Assembly: GCF_900115245.1 (NCBI RefSeq)
Contig: NZ_FOVT01000006.1
Location: 1-64,000, forward strand
Reading direction: 5' to 3'
Length of the DNA stretch: 64,000 nucleotides
From: Mesorhizobium sp. NFR06
GTDB taxonomy: Bacteria > Pseudomonadota > Alphaproteobacteria > Rhizobiales > Rhizobiaceae
The notes under the pieces were generated by a model. The model made no database searches, was not told where the DNA came from, and saw only the letters and a program-made list of their open reading frames with translations. The first letter of the stretch is position 1. Every line of letters starts with the position of its first letter. A program made the translations under genes and the position numbers. Below, one piece after another: positions 1 to 9,273 of the stretch.

Positions 1-2282
1 CGCTGACGGTGGGCAAGGACGCGATCGATGTCCAGAGCCAGTCGCTGACGGGCAACCTCACCGAGGTCGCCAACGGCAGCATCCAGGCCGGCAATGCCGG
101 CATGGTGGCCGCCATCCTCAACGCCGCGGCGACCGGCAACATCGACGTGACCGCCAACGGCTCGCTCGACGCCCGCTTCGGCATCGATGCCGAGAACTTC
201 GGCTCGGGCTCGACGACCGTGACCACGGTTGGTCCGGTCAATGTCACCACCGGCAACGGCATCTTCGCGCTGACCACCGGCGGTGACGTCACGGTCAACG
301 CCGGCGATGTCACCTCCACCGGCAACACCGCCATCATCGCCCAGCAGACCAAGGCAGGTGCTGCGGGCGCGATCAACGTGACCGCGGGTAATGTCTCGGG
401 CACGACCGGTATCTTTGCGAACAACGTCGGCACGGGCGCGACCACAATCACCGCCAATGGCACGGTCGAAGGCGCCATCGCCGCGATCGACGCAAAATCG
501 AACGCCGGCAATGCGATCGACATCACCCTTTCCGGCACGACGCGAAACAGCGCGCAAACGGCCGCGGCGCTGGCCATCAGGACGTCCGGCGGCGCCACCA
601 CGCTCATCAATGGCGGCACGCTGACTGGCCTGGTCGAGCTTGGCGACTACGCCGACCTGGTGACCAACAATGCCACCTGGACAACCGGCGGCACCAGCCT
701 GTTCGGCGGCGGCACCGACAGCCTGATGAACGCGGCCACCGCAACTCTCGTCACCGCCAGCAATGGCGCATTGCTCGAGACCACGACCTTCAGCGGCCTC
801 GAATCCCTGTCGAATTCCGGACTTTTGACCATGCAGGATGGCGGCGCCGGCGACCGCACCCTGGTTTCGGGCAATGTGACGCTGGCGGCCGGCTCGACCT
901 ACGCCATCGACATCGGCGGGGCTCAGTCGGATCTGCTTCATGCCTCCGGCACCGCCGACATCACCGGCTCGACGCTGGCGGTCAATATACAGGGCAGCCT
1001 GCAGTTCGGTTCCCACTATACGGTGCTGACCGCCGATCTCGGACTGGCCGGCCACTTCGCCGACGTGACGGGGATCACCAACACCGCGTTCCTGTCGGTG
1101 ATCGATACCTATGACACCAACAACGCCTATCTCGATGTGTTGAAGACGCAAAACTTCGCCGATGCCGGGCTGACGCCCAACCAGATCGCCACCGGCCAAG
1201 GGCTCGACAGCATTCCGGCATCCGGATCACTGTTCAATGCCGTCGCCGGCCTGGCCACCGACGCCGAGGCCCAGGCCGCCTTCGACCAGCTCTCGGGTGA
1301 GATCCATGCCTCGGCCAAGGGCATGTTGGTCGAGGACTCCAGCTTCGTCCGCGACGCCGCCAGCAACCGCATCGCCGCCGCCTTCGGCGATGCCGGTGCT
1401 GCAGCATTGCCGGTCATGGCGTATGGCGAAGGCGGGCCCGAAATGGTCGCCGCCGACACCGATCGCTTCGCGGTCTGGGGCCAGGCCTTCGGCTCCTGGG
1501 GCAATACGGATTCCGATGGCAACGCCGCCGCCTTCGATCGCTCGACCGGCGGCCTGTTGGCCGGCGCCGACACGCTCGTTGGCGGCTGGCGCGTCGGCCT
1601 GCTCGGCGGCTACAGCCATTCCTCCTTCAACGCCGACGACCGTAATTCCTCCGGCAAGAGCGACAATTACCATCTTGGCCTCTATGGCGGCACCAACTGG
1701 GGGGCGATCGCGTTCCGCACCGGTGCGGCCTATAGCTGGAGCAGCCTCTCGACACATCGCTCCGTTGCCTTCAACGGCTTCACGGATGCGCTGTCGGCCG
1801 ACTATGACGCCGGCACGGCGCAGGTGTTCGGCGAACTCGCTTACAAGGCGGATGCCGCGCGCTTCAAGTTCGAGCCTTTCGCCAATCTCGCCTATGTCAG
1901 CGTGCATAGCGACGGCTTCACCGAACAGGGTGGTGTCGCGGCGCTGACCAGCGCCGGTTCTTCCACCAATGCCACGTTCACCACGCTGGGGCTGCGCGCT
2001 TCGACCGACGTCGCGCTTGGCGGCATAAGCGCGACCGCGCGCGGCACGCTCGGCTGGCGCCATGCGTTTGGCGATGTGACGCCGACATCGGCCTTCGCCT
2101 TTGCCGGCGGCGACGCCTTCACCATTGCCGGCGTTCCAGTCGCCAGGGACAGCGCGGTGATCGAAGCCGGCTTCGACCTCAACATGTCGGCCAATGCCAC
2201 ACTTGGCCTGTCCTATGCCGGCCAGTTCGGCGCCCACGCCGCCGACAACGGAGCCAAGGCAAACCTCAGCGTCAAGTTCTGA
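1..2282 (+). CDS. Autotransporter, C-terminal part (gene runs off the left edge)
   Basis: The reading frame is open to the window edge, so the start is not visible; the GTG at 9 is only the first possible start codon in view. The visible 757 residues fall into two parts. Residues 1 to about 470 are a Gly/Thr/Asn/Ala-rich passenger with repeating beta-helix-like strands. From the FAVWGQAFGSWG motif (about residue 485) to the end there is a typical autotransporter beta-barrel of alternating strands, closing with the terminal Phe usual for outer-membrane proteins. In this family (type V secretion) the barrel inserts in the outer membrane and exposes the passenger. The passenger function cannot be told from what is seen. 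A strong double hairpin follows directly and may terminate transcription. Confidence 0.9.
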   Translation, partial: LTVGKDAIDVQSQSLTGNLTEVANGSIQAGNAGMVAAILNAAATGNIDVTANGSLDARFGIDAENFGSGSTTVTTVGPVNVTTGNGIFALTTGGDVTVNAGDVTSTGNTAIIAQQTKAGAAGAINVTAGNVSGTTGIFANNVGTGATTITANGTVEGAIAAIDAKSNAGNAIDITLSGTTRNSAQTAAALAIRTSGGATTLINGGTLTGLVELGDYADLVTNNATWTTGGTSLFGGGTDSLMNAATATLVTASNGALLETTTFSGLESLSNSGLLTMQDGGAGDRTLVSGNVTLAAGSTYAIDIGGAQSDLLHASGTADITGSTLAVNIQGSLQFGSHYTVLTADLGLAGHFADVTGITNTAFLSVIDTYDTNNAYLDVLKTQNFADAGLTPNQIATGQGLDSIPASGSLFNAVAGLATDAEAQAAFDQLSGEIHASAKGMLVEDSSFVRDAASNRIAAAFGDAGAAALPVMAYGEGGPEMVAADTDRFAVWGQAFGSWGNTDSDGNAAAFDRSTGGLLAGADTLVGGWRVGLLGGYSHSSFNADDRNSSGKSDNYHLGLYGGTNWGAIAFRTGAAYSWSSLSTHRSVAFNGFTDALSADYDAGTAQVFGELAYKADAARFKFEPFANLAYVSVHSDGFTEQGGVAALTSAGSSTNATFTTLGLRASTDVALGGISATARGTLGWRHAFGDVTPTSAFAFAGGDAFTIAGVPVARDSAVIEAGFDLNMSANATLGLSYAGQFGAHAADNGAKANLSVKF

Positions 2283-2283
2283 T

Positions 2284-2386
2284 GCATGTCGCCCAGAAGT
2301 GTGCCGCGGTTCTGGGATGACGACATGCATCAAATCAAAGACTTAAAGCGCGTCGCCGGAATCCGTTTCAGCGCGACGCGCTTTAA
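2284..2386. repeat. Two-hairpin intergenic repeat (RIME-like)
   Basis: Two perfect inverted repeats stand side by side. GCATGTCG (2284-2291) pairs with CGACATGC (2321-2328), and TTAAAGCGCGTCGC (2343-2356) pairs with GCGACGCGCTTTAA (2373-2386). Parts of the same element recur near 40046-40072, 41262-41292 and 35540-35575. The two-palindrome layout resembles the rhizobial intergenic mosaic elements. It sits 2 bp after the autotransporter stop and could act as its terminator. A shorter palindrome (2456-2500) lies between it and the slipin gene. Confidence 0.7.
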
Positions 2387-2499
2387 CGACGAGGCTTGGG
2401 AAGACCACCGATCCGTTTTGCACACCTGCGATCGGCGAAGAGCCGAAGTGATATCCGATCTCCCTCCTCTGGGGAGATCGGCCTGCCCCGTCAGCCGAT

Positions 2500-3258
2500 C
2501 TACTTCTCCCGGTCCTTCAAGAACTGCCGCAGCAGATCCACCGGCAGCGGGAACACCACGGTCGACGAGCGCTCGCCGGCGATGTCGTGCAGGGCCTCGA
2601 AATAGCGCAGCTGCATGGCCTGCGGCTCCTCGGCCAGCATCCTGCCGGCCTCGACGAGCTTTGCGGCGGCCTGCTGCTCGCCGTCGGCATTGATCACCTT
2701 GGCGCGGCGCAGCCGCTCGGCCTCGGCCTGCTTGGCGATGGCGCGGACCATGCTTTCGTTCAAGTCGACATGCTTGATCTCGACATTGGATACCTTGATG
2801 CCCCAGGCGTCGGTGCGCTGGTCGAGGATCTCCTGGATGTCGCTGTTGAGCCGGTCGCGCTCGGCCAGCATCTCGTCGAGCTCGTGCTTGCCGAGCACCG
2901 AGCGCAGCGTGGTCTGCGCCAGCTGGTTGGTGGCGGTCATGAAATCCTCGACCTGGATGATCGCGCGCTCGGCATCGACGATGCGAAAATAGAGCACGGC
3001 GTTGACCTTCACCGAGACGTTGTCGCGCGAGATGACGTCCTGCGGCGGCACGTCCTGCACCACCACGCGCAGGTCCACCCGCACCATCTGCTGGATGAAG
3101 GGCACGAGGATGATCAGGCCCGGCCCCTTGACCCCGGTGAAGCGGCCCAGCGTGAAGACCACGCCGCGCTCATATTCCCTCAGGATGCGGATGGCCGCCG
3201 ACAGGAACATGATCACCACAAGCGCAAGGATCAGATAGGCGACATAGGCGACTGTCAT
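2500..3258 (-). CDS. Slipin/stomatin-like SPFH (Band 7) membrane protein
   Basis: The 252-residue protein has one N-terminal membrane segment (residues about 5-25), then an SPFH/Band 7 domain (about 27-185) with the family stretch [11 protein letters not shown], and an Ala/Glu-rich C-terminal helix. Length and order match bacterial slipins. These proteins oligomerise on the inner membrane face and are usually encoded with an NfeD-type protease that is thought to process them. Here the start codon overlaps the stop of the upstream NfeD gene by 4 bp, which indicates translational coupling and a shared membrane complex. No cleavage site can be pointed out from the sequence alone. Confidence 0.92.
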   Translation of the reverse strand: MTVAYVAYLILALVVIMFLSAAIRILREYERGVVFTLGRFTGVKGPGLIILVPFIQQMVRVDLRVVVQDVPPQDVISRDNVSVKVNAVLYFRIVDAERAIIQVEDFMTATNQLAQTTLRSVLGKHELDEMLAERDRLNSDIQEILDQRTDAWGIKVSNVEIKHVDLNESMVRAIAKQAEAERLRRAKVINADGEQQAAAKLVEAGRMLAEEPQAMQLRYFEALHDIAGERSSTVVFPLPVDLLRQFLKDREK

Positions 3259-4646
3259 TGCTTTGCTCCGTCGTTTCCTGCCCCGTCGTTTCCGGCACCG
3301 CGCCGCCGCACCGTCAGCACGAGGTCGCTGACGGCGGTCACCTCGGCGCGATCTCCCGGCGCGATCGGTTCATCGGCCTTCGCCCGCCAGCGTTCGCCGA
3401 GCGCCAGCACATGGCCCTCGCCGCCTTGCCAGTCGAGGATCTCCACGGGCAGGCCGCGCATGGCATCGCCGCCGACGCGCGGCGGATTGCGCCGCGCTGC
3501 CCAGAGGTAGCTGCCGGCAAGCAGCGCGAGCCCTAGCGTCAGCGCCGCGGCGGGGCCGATGATCGCCCAGGATATGGCGAAGCCCGGCCCCTCGACCTTG
3601 AGCAGCATGGCTGCGCCGAGCAGGAAGGCGGCCACGCCGCCGAGCCCCAGCACGACCGTCGGATTGAAGGCCTCGACGATGAGGAAGGTGACGCCGAGCA
3701 GCATCAGAGCGAGCCCGGTATAGTTGATCGGCAGCAAATCGAGCGCATAGAGGGCGAGCACGAGGCAGATGCCGCCGATGACGCCCGGAGCCACCGCGCC
3801 GGGGCTCGTGACCTCGAAGACGATGCCGTAGAAGCCGACCAGCATCAGGAGGACGGCGACGTTCGGATCGGTGATGACGGCGAGAAGCCGGATGAACCAG
3901 CCGGGATCCAACGTCTCGACCGGCAGGCCCTTGGTCGCCAGCACCTCTTTCTTGCCGGCCACGTCGACGGTGCGGCCATCGGCAAGCTGCAACAGCTCGG
4001 CGGTGTCGCGGGCGATGAAGTCGATGACATGCTCCTGCAGCGCGGCGCTCGCTGACAGGCTCGCCGCCTGGCGCACCGCCTTCTCGCCCCAGTCGCCGTT
4101 GCGCCCGCGCAGCTCGGCGAGCGAGCGGATGAGCGCCACGGCGTCATTGGTCACCTTGGCCATCATCGGATCGCCGGACGGTTGCCCGCCGCCGTCCTTC
4201 CCGTCCTTGTCCTTCTCCCCGCCGGGAAGCGAGGGCAGCCCGCCGATCTCGACCGGCGTCGCAGCGCCCAGATTGGTGCCGGGCGCCATCGCCGCGACAT
4301 GGGTGGCGTAGAGGATATAGGTTCCGGCGCTTGCCGCATGGCCGCCGGCCGGCGCGACATAGCCGATGACGGGAACGCGAGAGGCCAGGATATCGGCGAT
4401 CATCTCGCGCATCGAGGTGACCAGGCCGCCGGGCGTGTCGAGCTGCAGGATGAGCACTTCGGCATTGCGCTCAGCCGCGGCCTTGAGCGCCTCCTTGAGC
4501 TGGCGCGAGCTCGCCGGACCGATGGCGCCGTCGATCGAGATGCTGAGGGCTACCCTCTCCGCCGCCATTCCGGCCGAGGAGAAGGGGAAAAGAACCGCGG
4601 CGGCCACGAAGGCCGCTGCCAGAAGGGCCACCCGCGCGAGTCTCAC
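3255..4646 (-). CDS. NfeD family membrane-bound serine protease (ClpP-class)
   Basis: The 463-residue protein has a signal peptide or anchor (1-27), a ClpP-like protease domain (about 30-230) with the nucleophile serine in the HAASAGTYI motif, a likely catalytic lysine in the stretch [11 protein letters not shown], four to five membrane segments (about 255-390), and a C-terminal OB-fold NfeD domain. Long NfeD proteins of this kind cut stomatin-like partners, and the partner gene follows with a 4-bp overlap. I chose the GTG at 4646 because AAGGAG lies 8 bp upstream. The TTG at 4652 is too close to that ribosome site. The pair is probably a two-gene operon for membrane quality control. Confidence 0.9.
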   Translation of the reverse strand: MRLARVALLAAAFVAAAVLFPFSSAGMAAERVALSISIDGAIGPASSRQLKEALKAAAERNAEVLILQLDTPGGLVTSMREMIADILASRVPVIGYVAPAGGHAASAGTYILYATHVAAMAPGTNLGAATPVEIGGLPSLPGGEKDKDGKDGGGQPSGDPMMAKVTNDAVALIRSLAELRGRNGDWGEKAVRQAASLSASAALQEHVIDFIARDTAELLQLADGRTVDVAGKKEVLATKGLPVETLDPGWFIRLLAVITDPNVAVLLMLVGFYGIVFEVTSPGAVAPGVIGGICLVLALYALDLLPINYTGLALMLLGVTFLIVEAFNPTVVLGLGGVAAFLLGAAMLLKVEGPGFAISWAIIGPAAALTLGLALLAGSYLWAARRNPPRVGGDAMRGLPVEILDWQGGEGHVLALGERWRAKADEPIAPGDRAEVTAVSDLVLTVRRRGAGNDGAGNDGAKQ

Positions 4647-4735
4647 GCTCAAAGCTCCTTCGATTCAATATGGGGTTGTGCCCGGCGAAGTCCAATGATG
4701 GCGGTGGAAGCTGCTCCACCTACATCGTCGGCGAT

Positions 4736-4784
4736 TGGCGAAAGCCGTCCCGGCATCAATCTCCCCCCTTGTGGGGGAGATTGA
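4736..4784. repeat. Palindromic intergenic repeat (AATCTCCCCC type)
   Basis: A perfect 25-bp palindrome at 4758-4782 (arms AATCTCCCCC and GGGGGAGATT) is preceded by GCGAAAGCCG. The same core recurs at least ten more times in this window, always in intergenic DNA or at gene ends except for two in-frame cases. It lies in the space between the NfeD gene and the DUF1127 gene. Confidence 0.75.
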
Positions 4785-4932
4785 GCGCTCCGGCGCTTGC
4801 GCCCCAATCGCCACCCTCCCCGACGATTCCACGGCAATTTCGACGCCGGCTCCAACGCTGCCTCCCTCGCCCGCGCGTCATTGTCCCCATTGACGACGCC
4901 CATGCAGGCGTCCGCGACCAATGGAGACGGCA

Positions 4933-5178
4933 ATGACGACTTTTGATCACGCAACCGACAAGAACGGCCGGGCGGGCTTCGATCTGTTAGGGTCCGCCGG
5001 CCGCGCGCTGCGGCTGGCCACTTGCGCCATGCGGCTGCGCAGCGACCGCGCCGCGCTGCGCGCCATGCCCGATCATCTGCTGAAGGACATCGGCATCAGC
5101 CGCTCGCAGATCGACCATTACACATCCTACACCTCCACGCGCGAGGCGCTTGCCGACGCCGACGGCGTGGACGGTTGA
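4933..5178 (+). CDS. DUF1127 domain small protein
   Basis: An 81-residue protein whose middle carries the DUF1127 signature: a run of basic residues followed by LRAMPDHLLKDIGISRSQI (about residues 39-57). DUF1127 proteins are short, Arg-rich and common in alphaproteobacteria. Some bind small RNAs or affect phosphate and carbon metabolism, but no function can be assigned here. I place the start at ATG 4933, since GGAGA is 5 bp upstream and lies just after the alternative ATG at 4921. The gene stands alone and is followed by a good intrinsic terminator. Confidence 0.85.
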   Translation: MTTFDHATDKNGRAGFDLLGSAGRALRLATCAMRLRSDRAALRAMPDHLLKDIGISRSQIDHYTSYTSTREALADADGVDG

Positions 5179-5223
5179 AGCGGATGGCCGACTTGCATCG
5201 GCGGCCTGCCGGAAGGCTGGCGA

Positions 5224-5247
5224 AGGCCCCGGCCCGCCGGGGCTTTC
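5224..5247 (+). terminator. Intrinsic terminator after the DUF1127 gene
   Basis: GCCCCGG (5226-5232) and CCGGGGC (5237-5243) form a 7-bp GC stem with a 4-nt loop, followed by TTT. It lies 46 bp after the DUF1127 stop codon and ahead of the OsmC gene. Confidence 0.7.
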
Positions 5248-5431
5248 GCGTTTGCGGCGCGAAAGCTGTCCGCGTTGGAATCGAACGCGGCCAAATGAAA
5301 CGCACGATGCAAATTCCACGGCGTCCGCATCGAAATTCCACGCTCGCATCCACTCTCGCTCAAACGCCTCGGCGTCAAAACAGAACCGTCACGGCAACCA
5401 AGCCGCAAACCAAGCTTTTGGGAGAAGACAA

Positions 5432-6010
5432 ATGCAACCCAACACCAAACCTGCACGCGTTCCGCTCAACGGCGTCGACACGCCGAACCTGATCGCGACG
5501 ATCAACTTCGTGGCCGGCCAGCCGGAGCTGGCGAAATTCCAGTTCCGCGCCCACAACGAATGGATCGAAGGCACGCACAGCAAGACCGTGATGCATGGCT
5601 TCTTCGGCGCCGGCCAGGAGCAGAAGCACGAGAAGCCCTATTACGCCGACAGCGACCATCCGGCGATCCTGTGCGGCGCCGACAACGCGCCGACCCCGGT
5701 CGAATGGCTGCTGCATGCGCTGGCGAGTTGCCTGATGTCGGGCGTCGCCAACATCGCCGCGGCGCGCGGCATCAAGCTCACCCGGGTCAAGTGCTCTGTC
5801 GACGGCGACATCGATCTGCGTGGCATCCTCGGCATCTCGGACGAGGTGCGCAACGGCTTCCAGAACATCCAGGTGTCGTTCGAGGTCGAAGGCGATGCGC
5901 CGGCCGAGAAGCTCCAGCAACTGATCGAGCAGGCGCGCGCCCGCTCGGCCGTCTTCGACGTGCTGACCAAGGGCGTGCCGGTGACGGTCGGGATCAAGAC
6001 CGTCCAGTGA
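5432..6010 (+). CDS. OsmC family protein (thiol peroxidase-like)
   Basis: The 192-residue protein matches the OsmC/Ohr fold. The two cysteines expected for peroxide reduction are C81 in PAILCGADNAPTP and C100 in HALASCLMSG. OsmC proteins reduce organic hydroperoxides in the cytoplasm. This longer form, with about 40 extra N-terminal residues, is the rhizobial subtype of unknown substrate. The start is ATG 5432 with GGGAGAAG upstream; the open frame extends further 5' but that part looks non-coding. The gene is alone, 66 bp ahead of a flavin monooxygenase operon. Confidence 0.9.
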   Translation: MQPNTKPARVPLNGVDTPNLIATINFVAGQPELAKFQFRAHNEWIEGTHSKTVMHGFFGAGQEQKHEKPYYADSDHPAILCGADNAPTPVEWLLHALASCLMSGVANIAAARGIKLTRVKCSVDGDIDLRGILGISDEVRNGFQNIQVSFEVEGDAPAEKLQQLIEQARARSAVFDVLTKGVPVTVGIKTVQ

Positions 6011-6076
6011 CGCAGGGCTGAAAAGGCGGTCCGGGCGAACGTCCGGACCGTCCCGCGAACGCAACGGAACAGATCA

Positions 6077-7303
6077 ATGAAACGGGCAGACGTCGTCATC
6101 GTCGGCGCGGGCCAGGCCGGCCTTGCGCTCAGCCATTGCCTCGGCCGTGCCGGCATCGACCATGTCGTGCTGGAGCGCGGCCTGATCGGCGAGCGCTGGC
6201 GCACGCACGCCTGGCGCTCGCTCAGGTTGTTGACGCCCAACTGGCTGAACGCGCTGCCGGGCGCGCCTTATGACGGCCCGGACCCCGACGGTTTCAGGAC
6301 CAGGGACGTGTTCCTCCATGATCTCGAAACCTACGCGGGCCGCTGGCGGATGCCGGTCGAATGCGGCGTCGAGGTCGTCTCCTGCAGGCGGGCAGGCGAA
6401 GGCTTCGTACTCGACACAAGCACCGGCGCCTGGTCGGCCAGGGCCGTCGTGGTGGCGACCGGCCATTGCGACAGGCCGCTGATCCCGTTCGCGCTCGACG
6501 GCGCGAAAGAGGCGCGCGGCATCCATGCCTCGCAGTATCGCAGCCCCGGCGAGCTGCCGCCCGGCGGCGTGCTCGTGGTCGGCGCCTCGGCGTCCGGCGT
6601 GCAGATCGCCGACGAGCTGGCGCGCGCCGGCCGCCACGTGGTGCTGTCGGTCGGCAAGCACACGCGGCTGCCCAGGCGCTGGCGCGCCAAGGACATCTTC
6701 TGGTGGCTGCGCGAGACGGGCCACCTCGCCGAGCGTGCCGACGACCTCGCCGATGCCGAAAGCGCCAGGCGGCAGCCCTCGCTGCAACTTGCCGGCCGAC
6801 CGGACAGCGCCGATGTCGACCTGGCAACGCTGCAGCCGCTGGGCGTCGAGCTGACCGGACGTGTGCGCGGCATCGCCAATGGCGAGATCGCCTTTGCCGG
6901 CGACCTTGCGGCCAGCGTGGCGGCGGCGGAGGCCAAACAGGCCCGCCTGCTCGCCGAGATCGACCGCTTCGCCGGCGCCGCGCGGCCGATCCGCCGCGAC
7001 CCGGTCGCGGTGCCTTCGTCCTATCAACGCCGCTTATCGCTGAACGACGGATCGATCGGCACGGTGATCTGGGCGACCGGCTACGCAAGGTCGTTCGGGT
7101 GGCTCGAGCCGTCGGCGCTGAGCGCGGATGGCGAGCTGGCGCACCGCGACGGCGTCACCGGCGTCCCCGGCCTCTACGCGCTCGGCTTCCGCTTCCTGCG
7201 CAAGCGCGATTCACACTTCATCGGCGGCGTCGGCTCCGACGCCGAGGCGATCGCTGCCGAGATCGCCTGCCATCTCGACCGCAATGGCCGCAAGGCAGCT
7301 TGA
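6077..7303 (+). CDS. FAD-dependent monooxygenase of the CzcO/FMO type
   Basis: The 408-residue protein begins with the dinucleotide motif VVIVGAGQAGLALS (FAD binding, residues 5-18). A second Rossmann motif lies near residue 170 (VVGASASGVQIADEL) for NADPH, with the ATG-type motif (WATGYARSFGW) near 335. This architecture fits flavoprotein monooxygenases such as CzcO and Baeyer-Villiger-like enzymes. The substrate is not evident. The stop codon overlaps the next start (TGATG), and the following MaoC gene also overlaps, so three genes form one translationally coupled operon. Confidence 0.88.
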   Translation: MKRADVVIVGAGQAGLALSHCLGRAGIDHVVLERGLIGERWRTHAWRSLRLLTPNWLNALPGAPYDGPDPDGFRTRDVFLHDLETYAGRWRMPVECGVEVVSCRRAGEGFVLDTSTGAWSARAVVVATGHCDRPLIPFALDGAKEARGIHASQYRSPGELPPGGVLVVGASASGVQIADELARAGRHVVLSVGKHTRLPRRWRAKDIFWWLRETGHLAERADDLADAESARRQPSLQLAGRPDSADVDLATLQPLGVELTGRVRGIANGEIAFAGDLAASVAAAEAKQARLLAEIDRFAGAARPIRRDPVAVPSSYQRRLSLNDGSIGTVIWATGYARSFGWLEPSALSADGELAHRDGVTGVPGLYALGFRFLRKRDSHFIGGVGSDAEAIAAEIACHLDRNGRKAA

Positions 7304-8622
7304 TGACAATGACGATGCCATCGACCACGATCCCCCTTCCGCCCACGCCCAGGCGCGCCCATTACGACGCCGTCATCGTCGGCGCGCGCTGCGCCGGCGC
7401 CTCGACGGCCCTGCTGCTCGCCCGCGCCGGGCTGAAAGTGCTGGCCATCGATCGCAGGCCCTATGGCTCGGACACGCTGTCGACGCATGCGCTGATGCGG
7501 CCAGCCGTGGTGCAGCTGTCGCGCTGGGGGCTGCTTAAGCCGCTGCTCGAGGCCGGCACGCCTTTGATCGAGACGACGACCTTCCACTATGGCGATGATG
7601 CGATCACCATCCCGCTCGACGGCGGGCCGAACCTGCCTGGCCTGATCGCACCGCGGCGCACCGTGCTCGATCGCGTTCTCGTCGATGCCGCGCTCAAGGC
7701 CGGCGCCGAGTTCCTGCACGACGCGGCGGTCGGCGACCTCTTCGCCGACACGCAGGGGCGCGCGCGCGGCGTCGAGATCCGCAGCGCCGGCCGCGCCGCC
7801 TTGCGGGTGAGCGCCGACATCGCCATCGGCGCCGACGGCATCGGCTCGCTGGTGGCGAAATGCTGCAATGCCGAGGTGCTGCGAAGCGGCAGCGTCTCGG
7901 CCGCGCATGTCTATGGCTACGCGCCCGTCGAGCCCGGCGCCGGCTACCACTGGTATTTCCGCGACGGCATCGCCGGCTCGCTGATCCCGACCAATGACGG
8001 ACAGGCCTGCATCGTCGCCTCGATGCCGACAAGACTGTTCGACCAGCGCTTCCGCCTCGGCCATGCGCCCGCCCGCTTGGAGGTGCTGGAGGCGCTGTCG
8101 CCGACGCTTGCCGAACAGGCGAGCCGGGCGCCGAAGGATGTCCGCCTGCATATGTTCCGCGGCGTGCCTGGCTACGTCCGCCAGGCCTATGGCCCGGGCT
8201 GGGCACTGGTCGGCGATGCCGGCTTCTTCCGCGACCCGATCACCGCGCATGGCATTTCCGATGCGCTGCGCGATGCCGAAGGCCTCGCGCGCGCCATCCT
8301 GGACGGATCGGAAGGCGCCTTCGCGGCCTGGCAGCAGGAGCGCGACCTCGTCGCCAACCAGATCCTCGACACGACCGACGCCGTCGCCAGCTTCGACTGG
8401 ACGCTTGGCGACGTAGGCGAGATACATCGCCGCCTCAGCGCGGTGATGAAGGCGGAAGTCCAGTCGCTGGCCGATCGGCAGATACCAAGCCGCGCCTCAG
8501 CTGCAGGCCGGCCGACGGCCTATCGGGTGCCGGCCAACCAGGACGAGCGGCAACCGCCAGCCGGCAGCTCGAGGCGCGGCGCCTCGAACCTCCATCGCAA
8601 CCGAACGGGAGCAAGACCATGA
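7303..8622 (+). CDS. FAD-dependent oxidoreductase (geranylgeranyl-reductase/PHBH-like)
   Basis: The 439-residue protein has an N-terminal FAD site (AVIVGARCAGASTALLLARAG, residues about 23-43; the second glycine position of the GxGxxG motif is altered) and a conserved C-terminal FAD site around residue 305 with GDAGFFRDPITAHGISDAL. This is the group of aromatic hydroxylases and geranylgeranyl reductases. The last 60 residues are a basic, low-complexity tail not usual in the family. The ATG at 7303 overlaps the preceding stop by one base, and the stop overlaps the MaoC start by 4 bp. It probably acts on the same substrate as its operon partners. Confidence 0.85.
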   Translation: MTMTMPSTTIPLPPTPRRAHYDAVIVGARCAGASTALLLARAGLKVLAIDRRPYGSDTLSTHALMRPAVVQLSRWGLLKPLLEAGTPLIETTTFHYGDDAITIPLDGGPNLPGLIAPRRTVLDRVLVDAALKAGAEFLHDAAVGDLFADTQGRARGVEIRSAGRAALRVSADIAIGADGIGSLVAKCCNAEVLRSGSVSAAHVYGYAPVEPGAGYHWYFRDGIAGSLIPTNDGQACIVASMPTRLFDQRFRLGHAPARLEVLEALSPTLAEQASRAPKDVRLHMFRGVPGYVRQAYGPGWALVGDAGFFRDPITAHGISDALRDAEGLARAILDGSEGAFAAWQQERDLVANQILDTTDAVASFDWTLGDVGEIHRRLSAVMKAEVQSLADRQIPSRASAAGRPTAYRVPANQDERQPPAGSSRRGASNLHRNRTGARP

Positions 8623-9074
8623 CCGCGCATGTGATGAAAGACGGATGGATCGGTGTCGCCAAAGGACGCCCGCCGGTCGGAGCTTTCGCCGAGCGTTCGC
8701 GGCGCACCAAGGCCGAGGACATCGTGGCTTTCACCGAAATGACCGGCGACCGCAATCCGCTGCATTACGACAAGGCGCTCGCAGAGGCTTCGGTGTTCGG
8801 CAGGCTGATCGTCCAGGGCGGCGTCACCTCCGGGATGCTCAACGCCGTTGTCGCCGAGGATCTTCCCGGGCCTGGCTCGGTATTCCTCGAAGTCTCATGG
8901 AAATTCGTCAAGGCGGTCGGCGTCGGCGAGCTGATCACCGCCCGCGCCGAAGTCACGCAGGTGCGCGCCGACAAGCCGATCACCAAGCTAGAGACATCGG
9001 TGCGCAACGAAGCCGGCGAGCTTTGTCTCACCGGCACCGCAACGGTGTTCACGGTGCCGCTGGCCAAGGGCTGA
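8619..9074 (+). CDS. MaoC-like (R)-specific enoyl-CoA hydratase
   Basis: The 151-residue protein is a single hotdog domain with the MaoC signature FTEMTGDRNPLHYDKALA (residues about 38-55). It carries the Asp and His expected for hydration of trans-2-enoyl-CoA to (R)-3-hydroxyacyl-CoA. Length is normal for PhaJ-like monodomain hydratases. It is the last gene of a three-gene operon with two flavoproteins, which suggests breakdown or modification of an acyl or ring substrate through a CoA intermediate. The actual substrate cannot be read from the sequence. Confidence 0.88.
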   Translation: MTAHVMKDGWIGVAKGRPPVGAFAERSRRTKAEDIVAFTEMTGDRNPLHYDKALAEASVFGRLIVQGGVTSGMLNAVVAEDLPGPGSVFLEVSWKFVKAVGVGELITARAEVTQVRADKPITKLETSVRNEAGELCLTGTATVFTVPLAKG

Positions 9075-9093
9075 ACGCTCGGGCCTGGTCGGA

Positions 9094-9232
9094 GAGGCAC
9101 GGCCGGTGCCGCAGTGGGCGGGGGGCGTTGGGGTAGCTGAAGCACCGGCCGAAGGCGGAACAGGTACCGCCGCCGGTCAAACATACGCTTTCGACGCAGC
9201 GCCGAAATTACGCGATCGCGGAAGTGTCTGCA
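9094..9232. repeat. Intergenic repeat, copy A (about 135 bp)
   Basis: This stretch matches 11748-11878 over most of its length, sharing GGCGTTGGGGTAGC or a near form, GGCGGAA, the CACCGCCG-type run, and the 3' block GAAATTACGCGATCGCGGAAG. It contains imperfect inverted repeats. Both copies lie at the ends of convergent genes, here between the MaoC gene and the BTAD-hydrolase gene. Confidence 0.65.
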
Positions 9233-9273
9233 GCGGTCGTTTTCATAGAAGCGCTGGACCGCTCCAAATGTGT

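Noticed and set aside
1227..2333. 368-codon open frame antisense to the autotransporter
   Set aside because: Composition is that of a GC-driven shadow frame, no family resemblance, and it lies fully under a strongly supported gene.
2286..2693. 135-codon plus-strand frame after the autotransporter
   Set aside because: It is built of repeat DNA and the antisense of the slipin gene.
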